Assembly: GCA_949318235.1 (NCBI GenBank)
Contig: OX439127.1
Coordinates: 983,117-1,047,116, forward strand
DNA: 64,000 bases
Origin: Ecdyonurus torrentis
Taxonomy: Eukaryota > Arthropoda > Insecta > Ephemeroptera > Heptageniidae
Reading direction: 5' to 3'
Position 1 is the stretch's first letter. Every line of letters starts with the position of its first letter. Below the pieces are notes generated by a model, which made no database searches, was not told where the DNA came from, and worked only from the letters and a program-made list of their open reading frames with translations. The translations under genes were made by a program, and so were the position numbers. Shown one piece after another: positions 1 through 11,256 of this stretch.

Positions 1-1824
1 ACTTGTCTATAAGGTACATCAGACAGATTGTTTACAAGTTGCTTATTTCTAAAAAAACTAATTTTTTTCAGTGTAGTTTTGGGAGTGGCCCAATTTTTTT
101 TACAAACTCCCCGGATTATTTTCAAGGCTCTATCAACATCCGGTTTTAGATTTTCTGTGAAATATGTCAAACTCCTAAAATCGAATTTGTAAAATAATTT
201 TAATAAATTATTTATTTTATAAATATTTTTCGTCTTGTTTGCACATGTTTCTTCTTGTTTGCATATACATTCCTCTGTTTATATTTGATCTTTGAAATAT
301 GAACAAGTTATTATAAATATTCCTTCGTGAGAGAAGATATACATATCACACGTGCAGGGACCCGCCCACACTGTTACAGACTACTACTTCTTCGAAGTTA
401 TGATCTCCTGGCACCCAGCTTCAATTTTGTCGAACTTTGAGAGCCAATAACTAATCAAAGGTGTATCGGACGGTAAAAAATAATATACCGGGTGGTAGGT
501 ATGACTGATGCCTACCAGAATATTCTGTTTATAAAAATTGCCCCACCCACCTCTTGCCATATGTACCGCTTACTGCAGAGGTATAGGCAGCATGGCAATG
601 TACCGCTTGTTCAGAAAGAGGGCGGCAGCGGATGATCAAGGTTCTCCCAAATGAGCTGCTCCTGAGGTGACACGAGTTCGACTTTTAACTGAGTATGATT
701 TAGATATTTTTTAAATTTTAAGTTGTAAAATATTTTTCAACGTACAAAAATTATTAATTACTTCTATATTTATTATATTTGTATTTGTATACTTTTTTCT
801 TGTTAAAATATTTTAAGTAAAATAACACATTTTCTACTTTACACTTCATATACATTAAAAAAATAATACTTGAATAAAAAAAATTAAAATTTTATCATAA
901 ACACAAATTTATAAAATTTTATTAACAATAATTTTTCTAACTGAGAGTAAGAGAAGTAAAATAAAGTCTTTTAAATTCTGATTTACATTTATAAAACTTT
1001 GAATATAAATTTTCTTCAAGACTTAGAAAAATTCTTAAAGAGTAAAAATAAAAATAAAAACTGTTGGAAATACTTTATAACTCTAAGTGTGAAAGAGAAA
1101 AGTTGAAGCAAGATTATAAGATAGAACTTGAGAAAAATAAAAGTAACTTGCATATTTTCTCAAACAAGTTTTCTATACCGCACATGAGTGGTAAAATAAA
1201 AATATACTTGTTAAAATTTTTGCTTAATAAAGCCGTGTAAAATTTTATAAAAAGAAACATAAAAATGCAAGCATAGTTCTCTTTTTGCGTAGAAGTTTAA
1301 AATGTTAATCATAACTTTGCAAAAAAAAAAATTATAATAAAAGATTTACATTTAAAAAACTATAAGTAAATCTAGAATTTTTAAAACACTTCATATGCTA
1401 TAACGATGAATAAAATTTTATTTCTTGAACGCCTATAAATAAATTAGTTTTGAGTAAAAATAAAAAAGATGAAGAAACTAAACATAAAATTAAAACTTGC
1501 AATAAATTAATCAGATTAAATAAAGACAAGCAAATGTATATATTCTTTTAAGTAACATTATGTTATAATATAAAAATTTTCTTTCGTAAATACTTTCATC
1601 TTTATAAGTAATTTAAATAAGATGAAGTAATTTTTTAAATATTTAACAGTTTAATTTGTTAAAATTTGAAATCTAAATAGAAGCGAATGAAGTTGAAAAT
1701 AAAAACGTATATAAAGTATTTTTAAAAAAACGCCAGAAGCTTCCCCCTCCCTCTTTTCCCCCCTCCCCCCCACTCTTTTAATTTAGGGAATATAACATTA
1801 TACATTAAAAAAAGTCCGTTAGAT
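1..1824. other. AT-rich non-coding flank
   Basis: No convincing gene. The part from 330 to 700 is less AT-rich and ends in a stretch resembling a polymerase III B box (GAGTTCGAC near 678), so it could be an old SINE, but no matching A box was found. From 700 to 1720 the sequence is very AT-rich with no open frame of note. A polypyrimidine run lies at 1740-1780. A left terminal repeat matching the right end of the viral element was looked for by eye and not found. Confidence 0.5.
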
Positions 1825-4800
1825 GTGTTTGAGCTGCCGTTAAGTAAGCATTCTTTCCCTCTTTTCTTGGTGACATGTATTGACTTATCTTTTATTTTGT
1901 TCCATTTGAAGCCTCGACAATGTCGAACAGTTAGCATCAAGTGTGATCACTGCGAACAATTATTTAAAGAAGAAAAAGACGTTCAACTCCATAGTTTCTA
2001 CAAGCATGGAAAAAAGATTTTTCCCTGTAAGCATTGTGGTGAGTTTTTCTCTAACTTATGAAACAGAAAGAGACATCAAACCACTAGTTGCAAGCTTCAC
2101 AGTGAAACACAAGCTAAGAGAATGAGAAGAGAGGAAAATGATATTGCTGAAGCAGAGGCTGCAGAGACGAATAAAATAGCTTGTAAAAATTGTAATGTGA
2201 CGTTTAGTAGAACTGATGCACTCAAAAGACATACAGCAAAGTATTGTAAATTACAAGGTGGAAGAAACATGTTTAGAGAAACAACTTTTAATGTTATTAC
2301 TGCCAATAGTTCAACTAACGAAAATGCTGAGCCTGCTGCTACAACTTCCACCGGAGCTGAAAGTATTATTGTTGATGCAGAGACTCAAAACGTTTAACTT
2401 CCACAAGCAAGTCAGGAGACGCAGGGAGTAGCAGACACAACTGCAAGTACAAATGCTTCACATTCTCAAAATAAGGAAAACATCGACGTTCTCTCTAACC
2501 AGGAGGAGACAGAAGCTACTCTAGAAGGTATTGCTTCACAGGCCAGTGATAAAAATAATTCGAGTGACGTGAATGTTGAGTTCCAAAATCTGTTAGACAC
2601 AAAAGAAATATTGAGTTTAGAATCAGCATTTCAAAGTAGAATCTGCACATATAAAATTGAAAATAGAAGTGGAGAACACGATCCTTTAAAGTATTTAAAT
2701 TTAAAGTCAGGTGCGATAAAGAATATCATACAGAAAGGTTTGCTTAACAACCAGTGTTTGAAAGTAAATGTTAGATTCGAAGTAGAGCATGAAAACTTAC
2801 GTGGTGAAACTCAAGAAAAAAACTTCAAAACAACGAACGTTGTAATTTATAGAGAAAGTGATTTAAGTGACTATGTTGCTAGAACCTATGATAGGTTGCA
2901 GCGTGAATTAAGTGAGTTCCAAGGAAAAGGCAGCGGTTGGACGGTTTCAAAAGTGCAAGGCATAGAAATTCGATTAAATAAGTTCAATCCCCTTAAAGGT
3001 AACGGCAACATTTCTTTGCCTGAAAGCTTGCGAAAACGTAATGCAGTTGTAAATATACAAAACAATGACTCACATTGCTTTAGGTATTCAGTGTTAGCAA
3101 AGTTAGTAACAGAATCTCGACCAGAGAGCTACGATTATTCTAAATTGTCAAACAAGTATAACTTTGCGTGTATAAGTGCTCCTACTAAGTTAAGTGAGAT
3201 TCCAAAGTTTGAAAAAGTTAACAATCTTAGCATTAATTTTTTTGATTTAGATGATAATGCGAAAGTATTTCCTTTAAAAATTTGTGAGAACGAATTAGAA
3301 GATCACCGAGACTTATTATTTTTAACTGACAAATATGGTTCAACACACTTCTGCTATATTTCAGACTTTGAAAAACTCGTATCATCTCAGCTTAGTAAGA
3401 GACGTAATAGAAAATGTATTTGTAAGAGATGTTTTACATTTTATTACCAGGATAGAAATGGTGAAGAGAACTTGAAAAAGCATAAAGAGTTATGTAACAA
3501 GGGAAAGGTTGCTAGAATTTTAATGCCCGATCAAGAGCATTCAGAAATAAATATTAAAAAACTTGAACATTCTCTTCTCTTACCAATAGTTTTTTATGCA
3601 GACTTCGAGAGTCTTTTAAAGAAGGTTAACACTTGCATGCCAAATCCAAATAATTCTAGCACCACTTCTACTCAGGTGCATGAACTTATGAGTTATTGTG
3701 TTTATATAAAAACATAAGGCTTAAATGAAGCAGAAAAGAAATATCTGCCAAAAGAACCTTTAACGTATAGAAAAATGAGTGAAGGTGATGATATTGGAGC
3801 TCACTTTGTAAAATATATAAAAAAGATAGCAAACATTGTAAAAGAGATCTATGCCAAGCAAGATCCTATGAATCCACTCACGGAGGTTGAAAGATCTTCG
3901 TATGCCGCTGCTAAAGAATGTTACTTGTGCAATAATGTCTTTGCTTCTTGTAATTACAAAGTGAGAGACCCTGATCATATCGTGGGGGCTTATAGGGGTG
4001 CCTGTCATAGAATTTGTAACTTGAATAAAAGAAAGCCAAGAGTACTGCCCATATTCTTTCATGGTCTCTCTAATTACGATTCACATTTCATTGTTAAGAA
4101 ATTGAATGCTGTACCGGGCGATGTCGAAGTGATCCCAAACACCGAGGAGAAGTATATAAGTTTCACTAAAAAAATTGGAAACATAAAATGTAGATTTCTC
4201 GACAGTCTCAGATTCTTGTCGTCTGGTTTGTCCACTCTGGCAAAGAATCTACCTCGCGATGCTTTCATGGAAACAGCTAAACATAGCAACGTATTAAAGG
4301 AGCAGTTGCAGCTCTTACTTCGCAAGGGCGTTTATTGCTATGACTATACAGATTCCCTCGATAAGTTAAAAGAAACTTCTCTGCCCTCTAAAGAAAAGTT
4401 TAGAAGCTTACTCCCAGAGTCAGACATAAGTGATGAAGATTATCTTCATGCTCAGAGTGTTTGGGATCAATTCGATATAAAAACCCTCGGCGAATATAGT
4501 GACTTGTATCTTAGAACTGATGTTTTGATCCTTGCTGATGTGTTTGAACACTTTCGCGTTTTATGTTTGAAAAATTATGAGCTTGATCCATGCTACTACT
4601 TCACAGCTCCAGGTCTTGCGTGGAATGCTGCATTGAAAAAAACTAAAGTCACACTTGAACTCTTGCAGGATTATGATATGTTGCTCATGATCGAGGAGGG
4701 CATACGAGGTGGCTTCACCACTTGTGTCACTCGTCACGCCGTTGCCAACAATCCGTACTTGGAAAATTTTGATCCTAGTAAACCGACACAATATATATTT

Positions 4801-6072
4801 TACGGAGACAGTAATAATTTATATGGTGGAGCCATGATAACCCACCTGCCTTATGGAGGGTTTGAATGGGCCGATGTAGATTCAATAAAGCCAATCAAAG
4901 ATATAAAAGACGATGCCGACGAGGGGTACATATTTGAAGTAGATGTAGCATACCCGGATCACTTGCATGACGTTCATTCCGACTTGCCGTTCTTGCCACA
5001 CAAGTCTGTGCCTGCAGGTTAAAAATATCCCAAGCTAGTTAGCACATTGCATAAAAAGGAAAAGTATGTGGCACATTACAGATTTCTTAAACAGGCCATC
5101 GCTCACGGTCTCGTCATAACTAAAATTCACAGAGCCGTTAAATTCAAACAATCTGCTTGGTTAGCTTCATATATAAATCTTAACGCAAAACTTAGACAAG
5201 CAGCTCTGAATCAGTTTGAAAGAGATTTTTTCAAGTTAATGAACAATGCAGTATTCGGTAAGACCATGGAGCAAGTAAGAAATTGCATGAATAATCGTCT
5301 TGTCACCACTGAAGCACTGCTTCAGAAACTCATCAATAAATGTAACTTCTTAGACAGAACTATATTTGCCGAGAATTTCGTAGCTGTACACTTGGCCAAA
5401 GAAAGCATCGTGATGAATAAGCCTGTTTACATCGGCCAAGCAATTCTTGATGTATCAAAAATAACCATGTACGAGTTTTATTATGATGTATTGAAGGCAA
5501 GGTACGGTGAAAAATTGAAGCTTTTGTATGGAGATACTGATGCGTGGATATAAATGGTAAAAACAGCTGATATATACAAGGATTGCTTAGAAATGAAGCA
5601 GCACTTTGACTTCTCTGGATATCCCAAGACACATGTGTGTTACTCTCTTGAGAATATGAAAGTGCTATGTAAATTGAAGGACGAGACGAATAGTAAGCCG
5701 ATAAGTCAGTTCTGTGGCTTACGTCCTAAAATGTACTTCATTGAATTTGACGGTCATAACGTGAAGAAAATCAAGGGAGTAAAATCATACGCCGTTAAGA
5801 ATAAAATTTTTATAGCTGACTATCTGAAATGCCTTCATACGAAAGAACCATATCTTGTCTCCTTTAGAAACATCATTTCAAAGAAACATAACGTTTCTAC
5901 TTTTGATTGTACTAAGGTAGCTCTATCTTTCTACGATAACAAACGTATAATTCTCGGGGATAGAATCAATACACTGCCATGCGGCCATAAGGACGCACAA
6001 GATTTGGAAGTCGATGTGGACATGAATGTCGACATAAATGTCCGAGTGGATATGCAAGTTGACGTGGACTAG
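1825..6072 (+). pseudogene. polB: Protein-primed family-B DNA polymerase with N-terminal zinc fingers
   Basis: One frame runs through the whole interval, broken by stops at 2059 (TGA), 2395, 3715, 5020 and 5551 (all TAA) but by no frameshift. The start is uncertain; no good ATG precedes the first zinc finger. Order of parts: three C2H2/C2HC-like fingers (about 1945-2260), an acidic Gln/Ser/Thr linker, a conserved N-terminal Polinton block with NNDSHCFRYSVLA (near 3061), another Cys4/His finger (3415-3490), exonuclease motif I YADFESL (3595), exonuclease motif II NYDSHF (4072), then the palm: motif A YGDSNNLYG (4801), motif B MNNAVFGKT (5239) and motif C YGDTDA (5526), where family members usually have DTDS. 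The C terminus is a short Asp/Val-rich tail. It would replicate the element using a terminal protein. Decayed, but all key Asp residues are still visible. Confidence 0.9.
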
Positions 6073-6259
6073 TAACAAACCTTAGCATTTTATTTTGTAT
6101 TTGTTTAGATTAGAGGCATGCTCTTATTTTATGTTTGTATATATGTTATTTTGCATTTAAATAAAAAAATTAATACTTTCTTGTAAATACATATTTTATT
6201 TAAAACATCTTACTGACTATACAATAGTAATACATATAATTAACACACAATATTTATTT
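6073..6259. other. Convergent 3' region between polymerase and integrase
   Basis: Short AT-rich spacer where the + polymerase gene and the - integrase gene meet tail to tail. It contains AATAAA-like words on both strands (for example near 6160 on +), suitable as polyadenylation signals. No other structure seen. Confidence 0.4.
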
Positions 6260-7131
6260 TTAAACATCACTTTTACTCACCCAACAGTTGTGTGAACTAT
6301 CAAATCCAAGAAATTTTACAAACAACTTGTCTTTAGATCTCTTCAAGACTTTTTCAATCATATACACTTCGTCGACAGAAGTTTTCTGCAACTCTTGCTC
6401 GTTAAACCCACCCAGTACTGGCTGATCTAAGTAGTCGAGCAAGAGATAAGTTGTTGGGATAGTTTTCTGAATTTTTACAATTTTAAAGATCTCGTTTGAC
6501 CAATTTGGAGTGTAGCCTTTACCAAAATCAGATTTAACTTTAGAAATTCTTACTCTATCATTCACTTTAAATTTAGGAGGCTAAGGTGTGATATATTTTA
6601 CAGCATATACAGTTTCCAACAATTTTTTCTCGTTTGAATTGTTCTGTGAATATTATTATTGTAAGTTTTTAAGAGCTGCGGTAGCAATATAAGCCATTGG
6701 TAATTTCCTTGCAGGCTGAATGCCTTCCACATCATACTTTTTAGAGTTCTATTAAAACGTTCACAAATAAAAGCCTTCATGTGAGTAAAAGAACTGTAGT
6801 GATTGATGTCACGATCTTTCATCAGTGCGAGAAAATTAGAGTTATAAAATTCTTTTCCTTTATTACTTTGTATGTTTTTGGGAACTCGACCGTTCTTGAA
6901 GACACTGGCGAGAGCAGCGGTGACGGCAGGGACTGTCTTGTTTTTAACAGGTACAGCCCAAGCAAACTTGGAGAAGACACAGATGATCGTGAGAATGTAG
7001 TTGAAGCCTCTGTTTTCTTTAGAAAACTGATTTATCTCTACCAAGTCGATTTGCCACAGGTCATCTACTCCTTTCATATGCATCTTACGTCTCTGATAGT
7101 TTTTACGTGCCGGCTAATGGAGCTCGTTCAC
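6260..7131 (-). pseudogene. Retroviral-type (rve) integrase of Polinton class
   Basis: Reading on the minus strand, the basic segment PARKNYQRRK (about 7110-7084) leads into the core with the first catalytic Asp in LWQIDLVEI (about 7055). The second acidic position lies in QSNKGKEFYN, where Asn replaces the Asp expected in the DDE triad. The Glu is in CERFNRTLK. The C-terminal part (6565-6260) has the small barrel/chromo-like end, RVRISKVKSDF, typical of these integrases. Breaks: a TAG at 7116-7114, a probable 1 base loss upstream near 7132, a 2 base gain in a TATAT run near 6600 and a TAG near 6583. The family inserts the element into host DNA. The Asn substitution and the breaks make it inactive. 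Confidence 0.85.
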
Positions 7132-7274
7132 CAATATTTATTTTACTCCATCTTTGACCATTGTAGCACAAGCTTTCTTAATGTATTAAGATAATTTATT
7201 TGCCCCTGGTCATGTGGGTTTGAAACACCTTGCTCGTCTGCTTCTTCTTCTTTACTGAAGCTGCTTATATGTGC
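7132..7274. other. Integrase upstream spacer, decayed coding possible
   Basis: The minus strand may hold the broken N-terminal part of the integrase (a short open stretch around 7190-7140), but it cannot be followed with confidence through stops and shifts. Confidence 0.3.
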
Positions 7275-7607
7275 TTATATTAGATAATTAAGCTTCAGTT
7301 TATCTTGCGTAAGATAACTTCTAAGTGATTCTCTTACGATGGCAGTGTACAGTTGTGCAGCTGTTACTTGGTCCACGTTTTTTATTGAATAAAGATCCGC
7401 TGCGTTGTAAGCGACCAGGCTTACTTCTGAAAAATTTTCGTCCACGTACAACTTATTAGTGGCATCTGTTTTATCAATGGGTTGATCTACGTTTATGATT
7501 CTTCTCTTCTTTGCATTGATAAATTCCTCTTCCTCGTGAGAAACCTCGAAGAAACCATGTTTCTGCTGAAGATGAAACGATTGACGTCCAAACTTGTCAA
7601 CGCTCAT
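7275..7607 (-). CDS. Unrecognised structural-type protein with fibre-like motif
   Basis: An uninterrupted 110-codon frame starting at ATG (7607). It lies between the integrase and the DUF8207-like gene, in the same direction as both. The middle reads INVDQPIDKTDATNKLYVDE; the DATNKLYVD part resembles the DAxNKxYVD repeat unit of phage and virus fibre proteins, which suggests a short fibre or attachment-like structural role. Only one such unit is seen. No signal peptide or membrane segment. It may be a complete small Polinton gene or a piece of a longer one; the position next to replication/packaging genes supports a real viral gene. Function is inferred from the motif only. Confidence 0.55.
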   Translation of the reverse strand: MSVDKFGRQSFHLQQKHGFFEVSHEEEEFINAKKRRIINVDQPIDKTDATNKLYVDENFSEVSLVAYNAADLYSIKNVDQVTAAQLYTAIVRESLRSYLTQDKLKLNYLI

Positions 7608-7643
7608 TTTTACACTGATGTATTTTCAATCACTTCTTTCTTT

Positions 7644-8413
7644 TTATTCTATTAAACCAGCTTCACGTAATTCTTCTACGATAGAGAGAACTACATTATG
7701 ATGCATGTTGTTTCCTGCCGACTGTGAAGATAGAAATAAGTGAAGTCTGTTGACTATCTCATTCGGATCGTCCCAATATTCATATCTTGGCATATCCACA
7801 AGCATGCCGGAGCCAGTTTTTGTAACGATTAACATCGGCTTGATTATGTTAAGGTACTTGTATCCTCTGTTGGAGTTGAGTTGTCCGTGCACTTTATATC
7901 CTTGCTTGTGAGCATTGGTTTTTAATACAAGTGCTTTGTACGTATTAAAATCTTCCTGTGTAAACAGAGTTCTTCTCGGTGCTTTCATAAACATAAGTTT
8001 AAAGACATCAGTAGTTCCTTCCATCTTTTCGTCGTCAATGATGATTTTATTCTCATGAAATGTGTTTGAAGAGTCGCCAAGATACCAATTTCCATCTTCG
8101 TGTCTTATGCCATATGTGATATCAAGATATTTCTTGTCTTGAGGTTGCATATGTAAAGCAATGTAGGGGATATCATCTCCCCTGATTCTTGTTCAAGCTG
8201 TTAAGTAGATGATTTTTCAATCGTTTTTGCTTCTTTTTTCATGTCTATTAATAAGTTCAAGGGCCCTGAGAGCGGTTTCAATAAAGCAGAGATCGTGTCA
8301 TCGTCTTTGAGTTTTGAAAGTTTTAATTTCTTTTACTTCTGACGTATGGCGTTTGCACTGGAGATAATATCCAATGTGAGTGCATCACTCTCGGTGGTTG
8401 ATCGCTTCATCAT
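7644..8413 (-). pseudogene. DUF8207-like Polinton protein
   Basis: The C-terminal half (8150-7644) is open and carries the block typical of a protein family that is frequent in animal Polintons: YWDDPNEIVNRL, then SSQSAGNNMHHN, ending in EELREAGLIE. Upstream, the frame can be followed to a pair of ATG codons at 8413/8410 through a Lys-rich helical segment, but with two TAA stops (near 8350 and 8212) and one small frameshift near 8175. The function of the family is not known to me; it is regularly found beside the ATPase and integrase. The gene starts just downstream of an 11 bp repeat array, which could be its promoter region. Confidence 0.7.
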
Positions 8414-8430
8414 TGAATGTATTTTTCTAC

Positions 8431-8518
8431 ACACCCGTTCTACACCCGTTCAGTACCCGTTCTGTTCCTGTTCTTTACCCGTTCTGTACCTGTTCTTCAC
8501 CCGTTTAGTACCCGTTCT
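8431..8518. repeat. Eight tandem 11 bp units upstream of the DUF8207-like gene
   Basis: Eight 11 bp units with consensus close to GTACCCGTTCT run head to tail without spacers. They lie 18 bp upstream of the minus-strand start at 8413, in the gap before the ATPase gene ends. The period is close to one helical turn, so identical faces of the DNA would be presented each turn. Confidence 0.85.
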
Positions 8519-8641
8519 TTACTTTACACTTTTAAATATGTTTTAAACGCTATTTCCAGTATTAAAGCTTTGGTATTAAGAAATAAAGAACACAACTTCA
8601 CAGTCTGATGGTTTTATAGATAAATGATGACTGTGATTAAT

Positions 8642-9330
8642 TTACAGTGTAGATATATCAACGAAGTGGTCGAATTCTTTGCGATAACGCCCTTCGTTTA
8701 GCTTACTCTCTTTATCAATCATGACGAAAGTAAAGCTCTCATTCCATATTTTATTACACATACTGAGAAATTGTTGAAACGTGATGTCCGGACTTATGTG
8801 ATCTGAGAAGATGTGCTTCAAGTTCAGTTCGTCTTGTTTGAAGAGTAGTATGACATTAGCATTGTCTCTTATCAAGTGTTTTGGTAACCAACATGAACCA
8901 AGTAAAAGCAATCCACATTTTTATGCCTGCCCATACTAAAGTAGTTTTTCATGTTTTCTTGCTTGTCACACATGACATCATCGAATATAAAGATAGAGTT
9001 TTCTTTTGCATCTTAAGGTGGCGTTACTTCATTTGTATTAGAAAACGTCTCGTATGTAATTTCTGGTGTCTTTTGCATTATGTTGGAGAGATACTCGTAC
9101 TTTGGCTGATACAAGCTCCTGCTGTAAACATAGAGATTTTCAAACTTTAATCCACTGGGACTTGTGAGCAGATGCATCATGAGGTTTGTTTTACCACAGG
9201 CAAAAGGTCCACATATCACAGGTCTTATACTGTTTGGAAATAATGAACTATGTTTTGTGCGATCACCAACTCCCTCACCAATTTTGATGTTTGTCACTGG
9301 GAGACGTAGGTTTTGCGCCGCCAATTTCAT
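8642..9330 (-). pseudogene. FtsK/HerA-type genome-packaging ATPase
   Basis: Minus-strand frame from ATG at 9330. The Walker A loop is GPFACGKTN (about residue 41), within the pattern GPxxxGKTN of Polinton and other double-jelly-roll virus packaging ATPases. Walker B is SIFIFDDV (about 8996-8973), followed by the conserved region PKHLIRDNAN (8880s) and a C-terminal part ending at 8642. Breaks: an in-frame TAA at 9015-9013 just before Walker B, and a 1 base frameshift near 8890. It would pump DNA into the capsid. It is transcribed divergently from the PLA2 gene, only about 70 bp away, so the two probably share a promoter region. Confidence 0.88.
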
Positions 9331-9399
9331 TATTTCAACTGACGATTAACTCATTCGTCGTTGATATTTAGCAATCAACATATTGTCAAATCATTCAGT
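9331..9399. promoter_or_regulatory. Divergent intergenic region, ATPase and PLA2 gene
   Basis: A 69 bp gap separates the minus-strand ATPase start from the plus-strand PLA2 gene start, so both promoters must lie here or inside the neighbouring genes. No clear TATA box was seen; the assignment rests on geometry alone. Confidence 0.35.
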
Positions 9400-10185
9400 A
9401 TGCCTAAAGCAGTTGTTGGCAGTGGTTGGATGACCGACGCTCTTGATAAAATACCATCAGAACTTCATATTCCAGGCTATAACTTTTGTGGTCCGAACAC
9501 GAAACTCAAAAAGAGGGTAGCAAGAGAAGACGTTGGAGTTAATCCTCTTGACGAAGCTTGCAAGGAACACGACATAGTTTATTCTCAAACTAGTACCACT
9601 AGTGATCGACACATCGCTGACAATATTCTTGCAGATAAAGCTTGGAAGAGAGTGAAATCGTCAGACGCAAAGCTTGGAGAGAAATTAGCAGCAATGTTGG
9701 TGACTGGAACCGTGAAAGCAAAAGTAAAGCTTGGTGGCTCACTTAAACTCAAGAAGAAGACAAACAGCTTTTCAGACGTTGTGAAAAATGTGAAAAAAGG
9801 GGTCAAGAAATCAGTTGTTAAGAACATAATAGAAGCTTCAAAGATTGCCTGCGCAGTGGCTAAGAAGTCAATGAAGGGAATGAAAATCACTAAGAGGAAA
9901 CCAAGAATCATCCCAATTCCCAAAACCGGTGGAGTATTACCATTTTTGCTTCCACTGTTTGCAGGATTGAGTGCTACAGGGGCTCTGGCTGGTGGTGCGA
10001 CAGCAGTAGCTAGAGCCGTGAACGAGGCAAAGCAAGCTTGCAAGCGTTTGAATGAATCAAAAAGACATAATGAAAAAATAAAAGCTATTGCCATTGGCTC
10101 CACAAAATCTAACAAAAATGGTGCAGGCTTTTACTTGAGACCCTACAAGAAAGGCTATGGTTTAGTGGTAAAGTCAAAAAACTAA
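9400..10185 (+). CDS. PLA2-domain minor capsid protein
   Basis: A 261-residue uninterrupted frame from ATG 9400; earlier in-frame codons lack ATG. The N-terminal 80 residues are a parvovirus-type phospholipase A2 domain: calcium loop PGYNFCGPNTKL (residues 26-37) and catalytic helix DEACKEHDIVY with the His-Asp pair. A long Lys-rich region follows, then a hydrophobic Gly/Ala segment LPFLLPLFAGLSATGALAGG (about 184-203), reminiscent of adenovirus core/membrane-lytic proteins, and a basic C terminus with GAGFYLRPYKKG. In related viruses this protein breaches the endosomal membrane during entry. It is the only large gene of the element with no stop or shift, and it ends 5 bases before the protease ATG. 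Confidence 0.85.
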   Translation: MPKAVVGSGWMTDALDKIPSELHIPGYNFCGPNTKLKKRVAREDVGVNPLDEACKEHDIVYSQTSTTSDRHIADNILADKAWKRVKSSDAKLGEKLAAMLVTGTVKAKVKLGGSLKLKKKTNSFSDVVKNVKKGVKKSVVKNIIEASKIACAVAKKSMKGMKITKRKPRIIPIPKTGGVLPFLLPLFAGLSATGALAGGATAVARAVNEAKQACKRLNESKRHNEKIKAIAIGSTKSNKNGAGFYLRPYKKGYGLVVKSKN

Positions 10186-10190
10186 ATGTG

Positions 10191-10541
10191 ATGCTGCTGT
10201 CTCATGCACTGAGTGACTTAGAAATAAAGAAATTCGTCAAAGTGTTGAAAATTAAAAATTTTAGAAATGTATTTATGAGAGACAATCTTCCTGCAAGACC
10301 TTGGAGAAACGGGAGAGGAATTGTTAATCTAGATGGCAGCAATGGAGATGGAACGCACTGGGTGTGCTACGTCAAGAATGATGATCATGTGACCTAGTTT
10401 GACAGTTTTGGTAATCTGCTACCACCTCGAGAATTTTTACATTATATGAAAAATTGTAATATAAATTATAATAGAGATAACTATCAGACCTATGGCTCTG
10501 TTATATGTGGCCACTTGTGTTTGTTATTCTTATGTATATAA
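10191..10541 (+). pseudogene. Adenain-like cysteine protease
   Basis: About 117 codons from ATG 10191. Catalytic elements of the adenovirus protease family are in order: His in GTHWVCYV (about 10355), acidic residue in FDSFGN (10398), oxyanion Gln in NYQTYGS and nucleophile Cys in ICGHLC (about 10505). One TAG at 10395-10397 falls directly before FDSFGN. In the family it cleaves capsid precursor proteins during maturation. It is shorter than adenovirus protease but of normal size for Polintons. The start follows the PLA2 stop by five bases, consistent with a packed late gene cluster. Confidence 0.82.
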
Positions 10542-10569
10542 ATGAAATAAATTGATTTATACGTCAGTC

Positions 10570-11255
10570 ATGTCTTTCACTCTGACGGTTTCACAACCCT
10601 CCAGTGTCCTAACATGTGATATATTTACACCGCTTCCACACAACGATGGTGCAAAATATGAAGTGGGATTACTAAGCTTTAATGCTTACTACTCCGTACC
10701 TAATGTGGATGAAGGAAACAACAAGTTACACTACGGTGAAGGCAAAGTCATCGAGCTACCAGTTGGAAGTTACGAACTCAACGACATAGCAGGATACTTA
10801 AAAACTGAACTTAAGAAGGAAAATATATTTTTTAGCATCTATGCAAACAACAACACTCTCCAGGTATTGATAAAGTGCTCTGTACAAATAGACTTTACTC
10901 TTAGCCACACGATTGGTATGTTACTTGGCTTCGAACGTCGAGTTTTAAAAGCAAACGAAAGTCACTTTGCAGATAATATTGTAGATATAATAAAAGTGAA
11001 CACCTTAGACATACAGAGCAACATTTCAAGTGGAGCATACATCAACGGCGTGCCATCGCATTCTCTTCATACGTTTGCACCTAAAGTCGCACCGGGATTC
11101 AAGATTGTGGAGACTCCACACAATGTTATTTATCTGCCTGTAGAGGCACTGTTGTAGATAGGCTTGCACTTAAAATATGTGATCAGAACGGTAGACTTGT
11201 CAATTTCAGAGGAGAAACGATAACGATAAGGCTGCACATTCGCAGAGCTCTATAA
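10570..11255 (+). pseudogene. Penton-like minor capsid protein
   Basis: Starts at ATG 10570. It has the layout of Polinton minor capsid (single jelly-roll penton) proteins: LPVGSYELNDIAGYLK in the first half, IGMLLGFERR, then NTLDIQSNISSGAYINGV and HNVIYLPVEAL. The open frame stops at 11155-11157 (TAG), but the family's C terminus, with NGRLVNFRGETITIRLHIR, continues in another frame to a TAA at 11253-11255. A single small indel near 11150 therefore broke the gene. It would form the capsid vertices together with the major capsid protein that follows. Confidence 0.85.
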
Positions 11256-11256
11256 A

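Noticed and set aside
1..1800. Left terminal inverted repeat of the Polinton
   Set aside because: Looked for similarity to 14.5-15.1 kb in reverse and found none; the end may be outside the window or lost.
9585..10115. Long open frame on the minus strand opposite the PLA2 gene
   Set aside because: Shadow of the plus-strand gene, which has recognisable PLA2 motifs.
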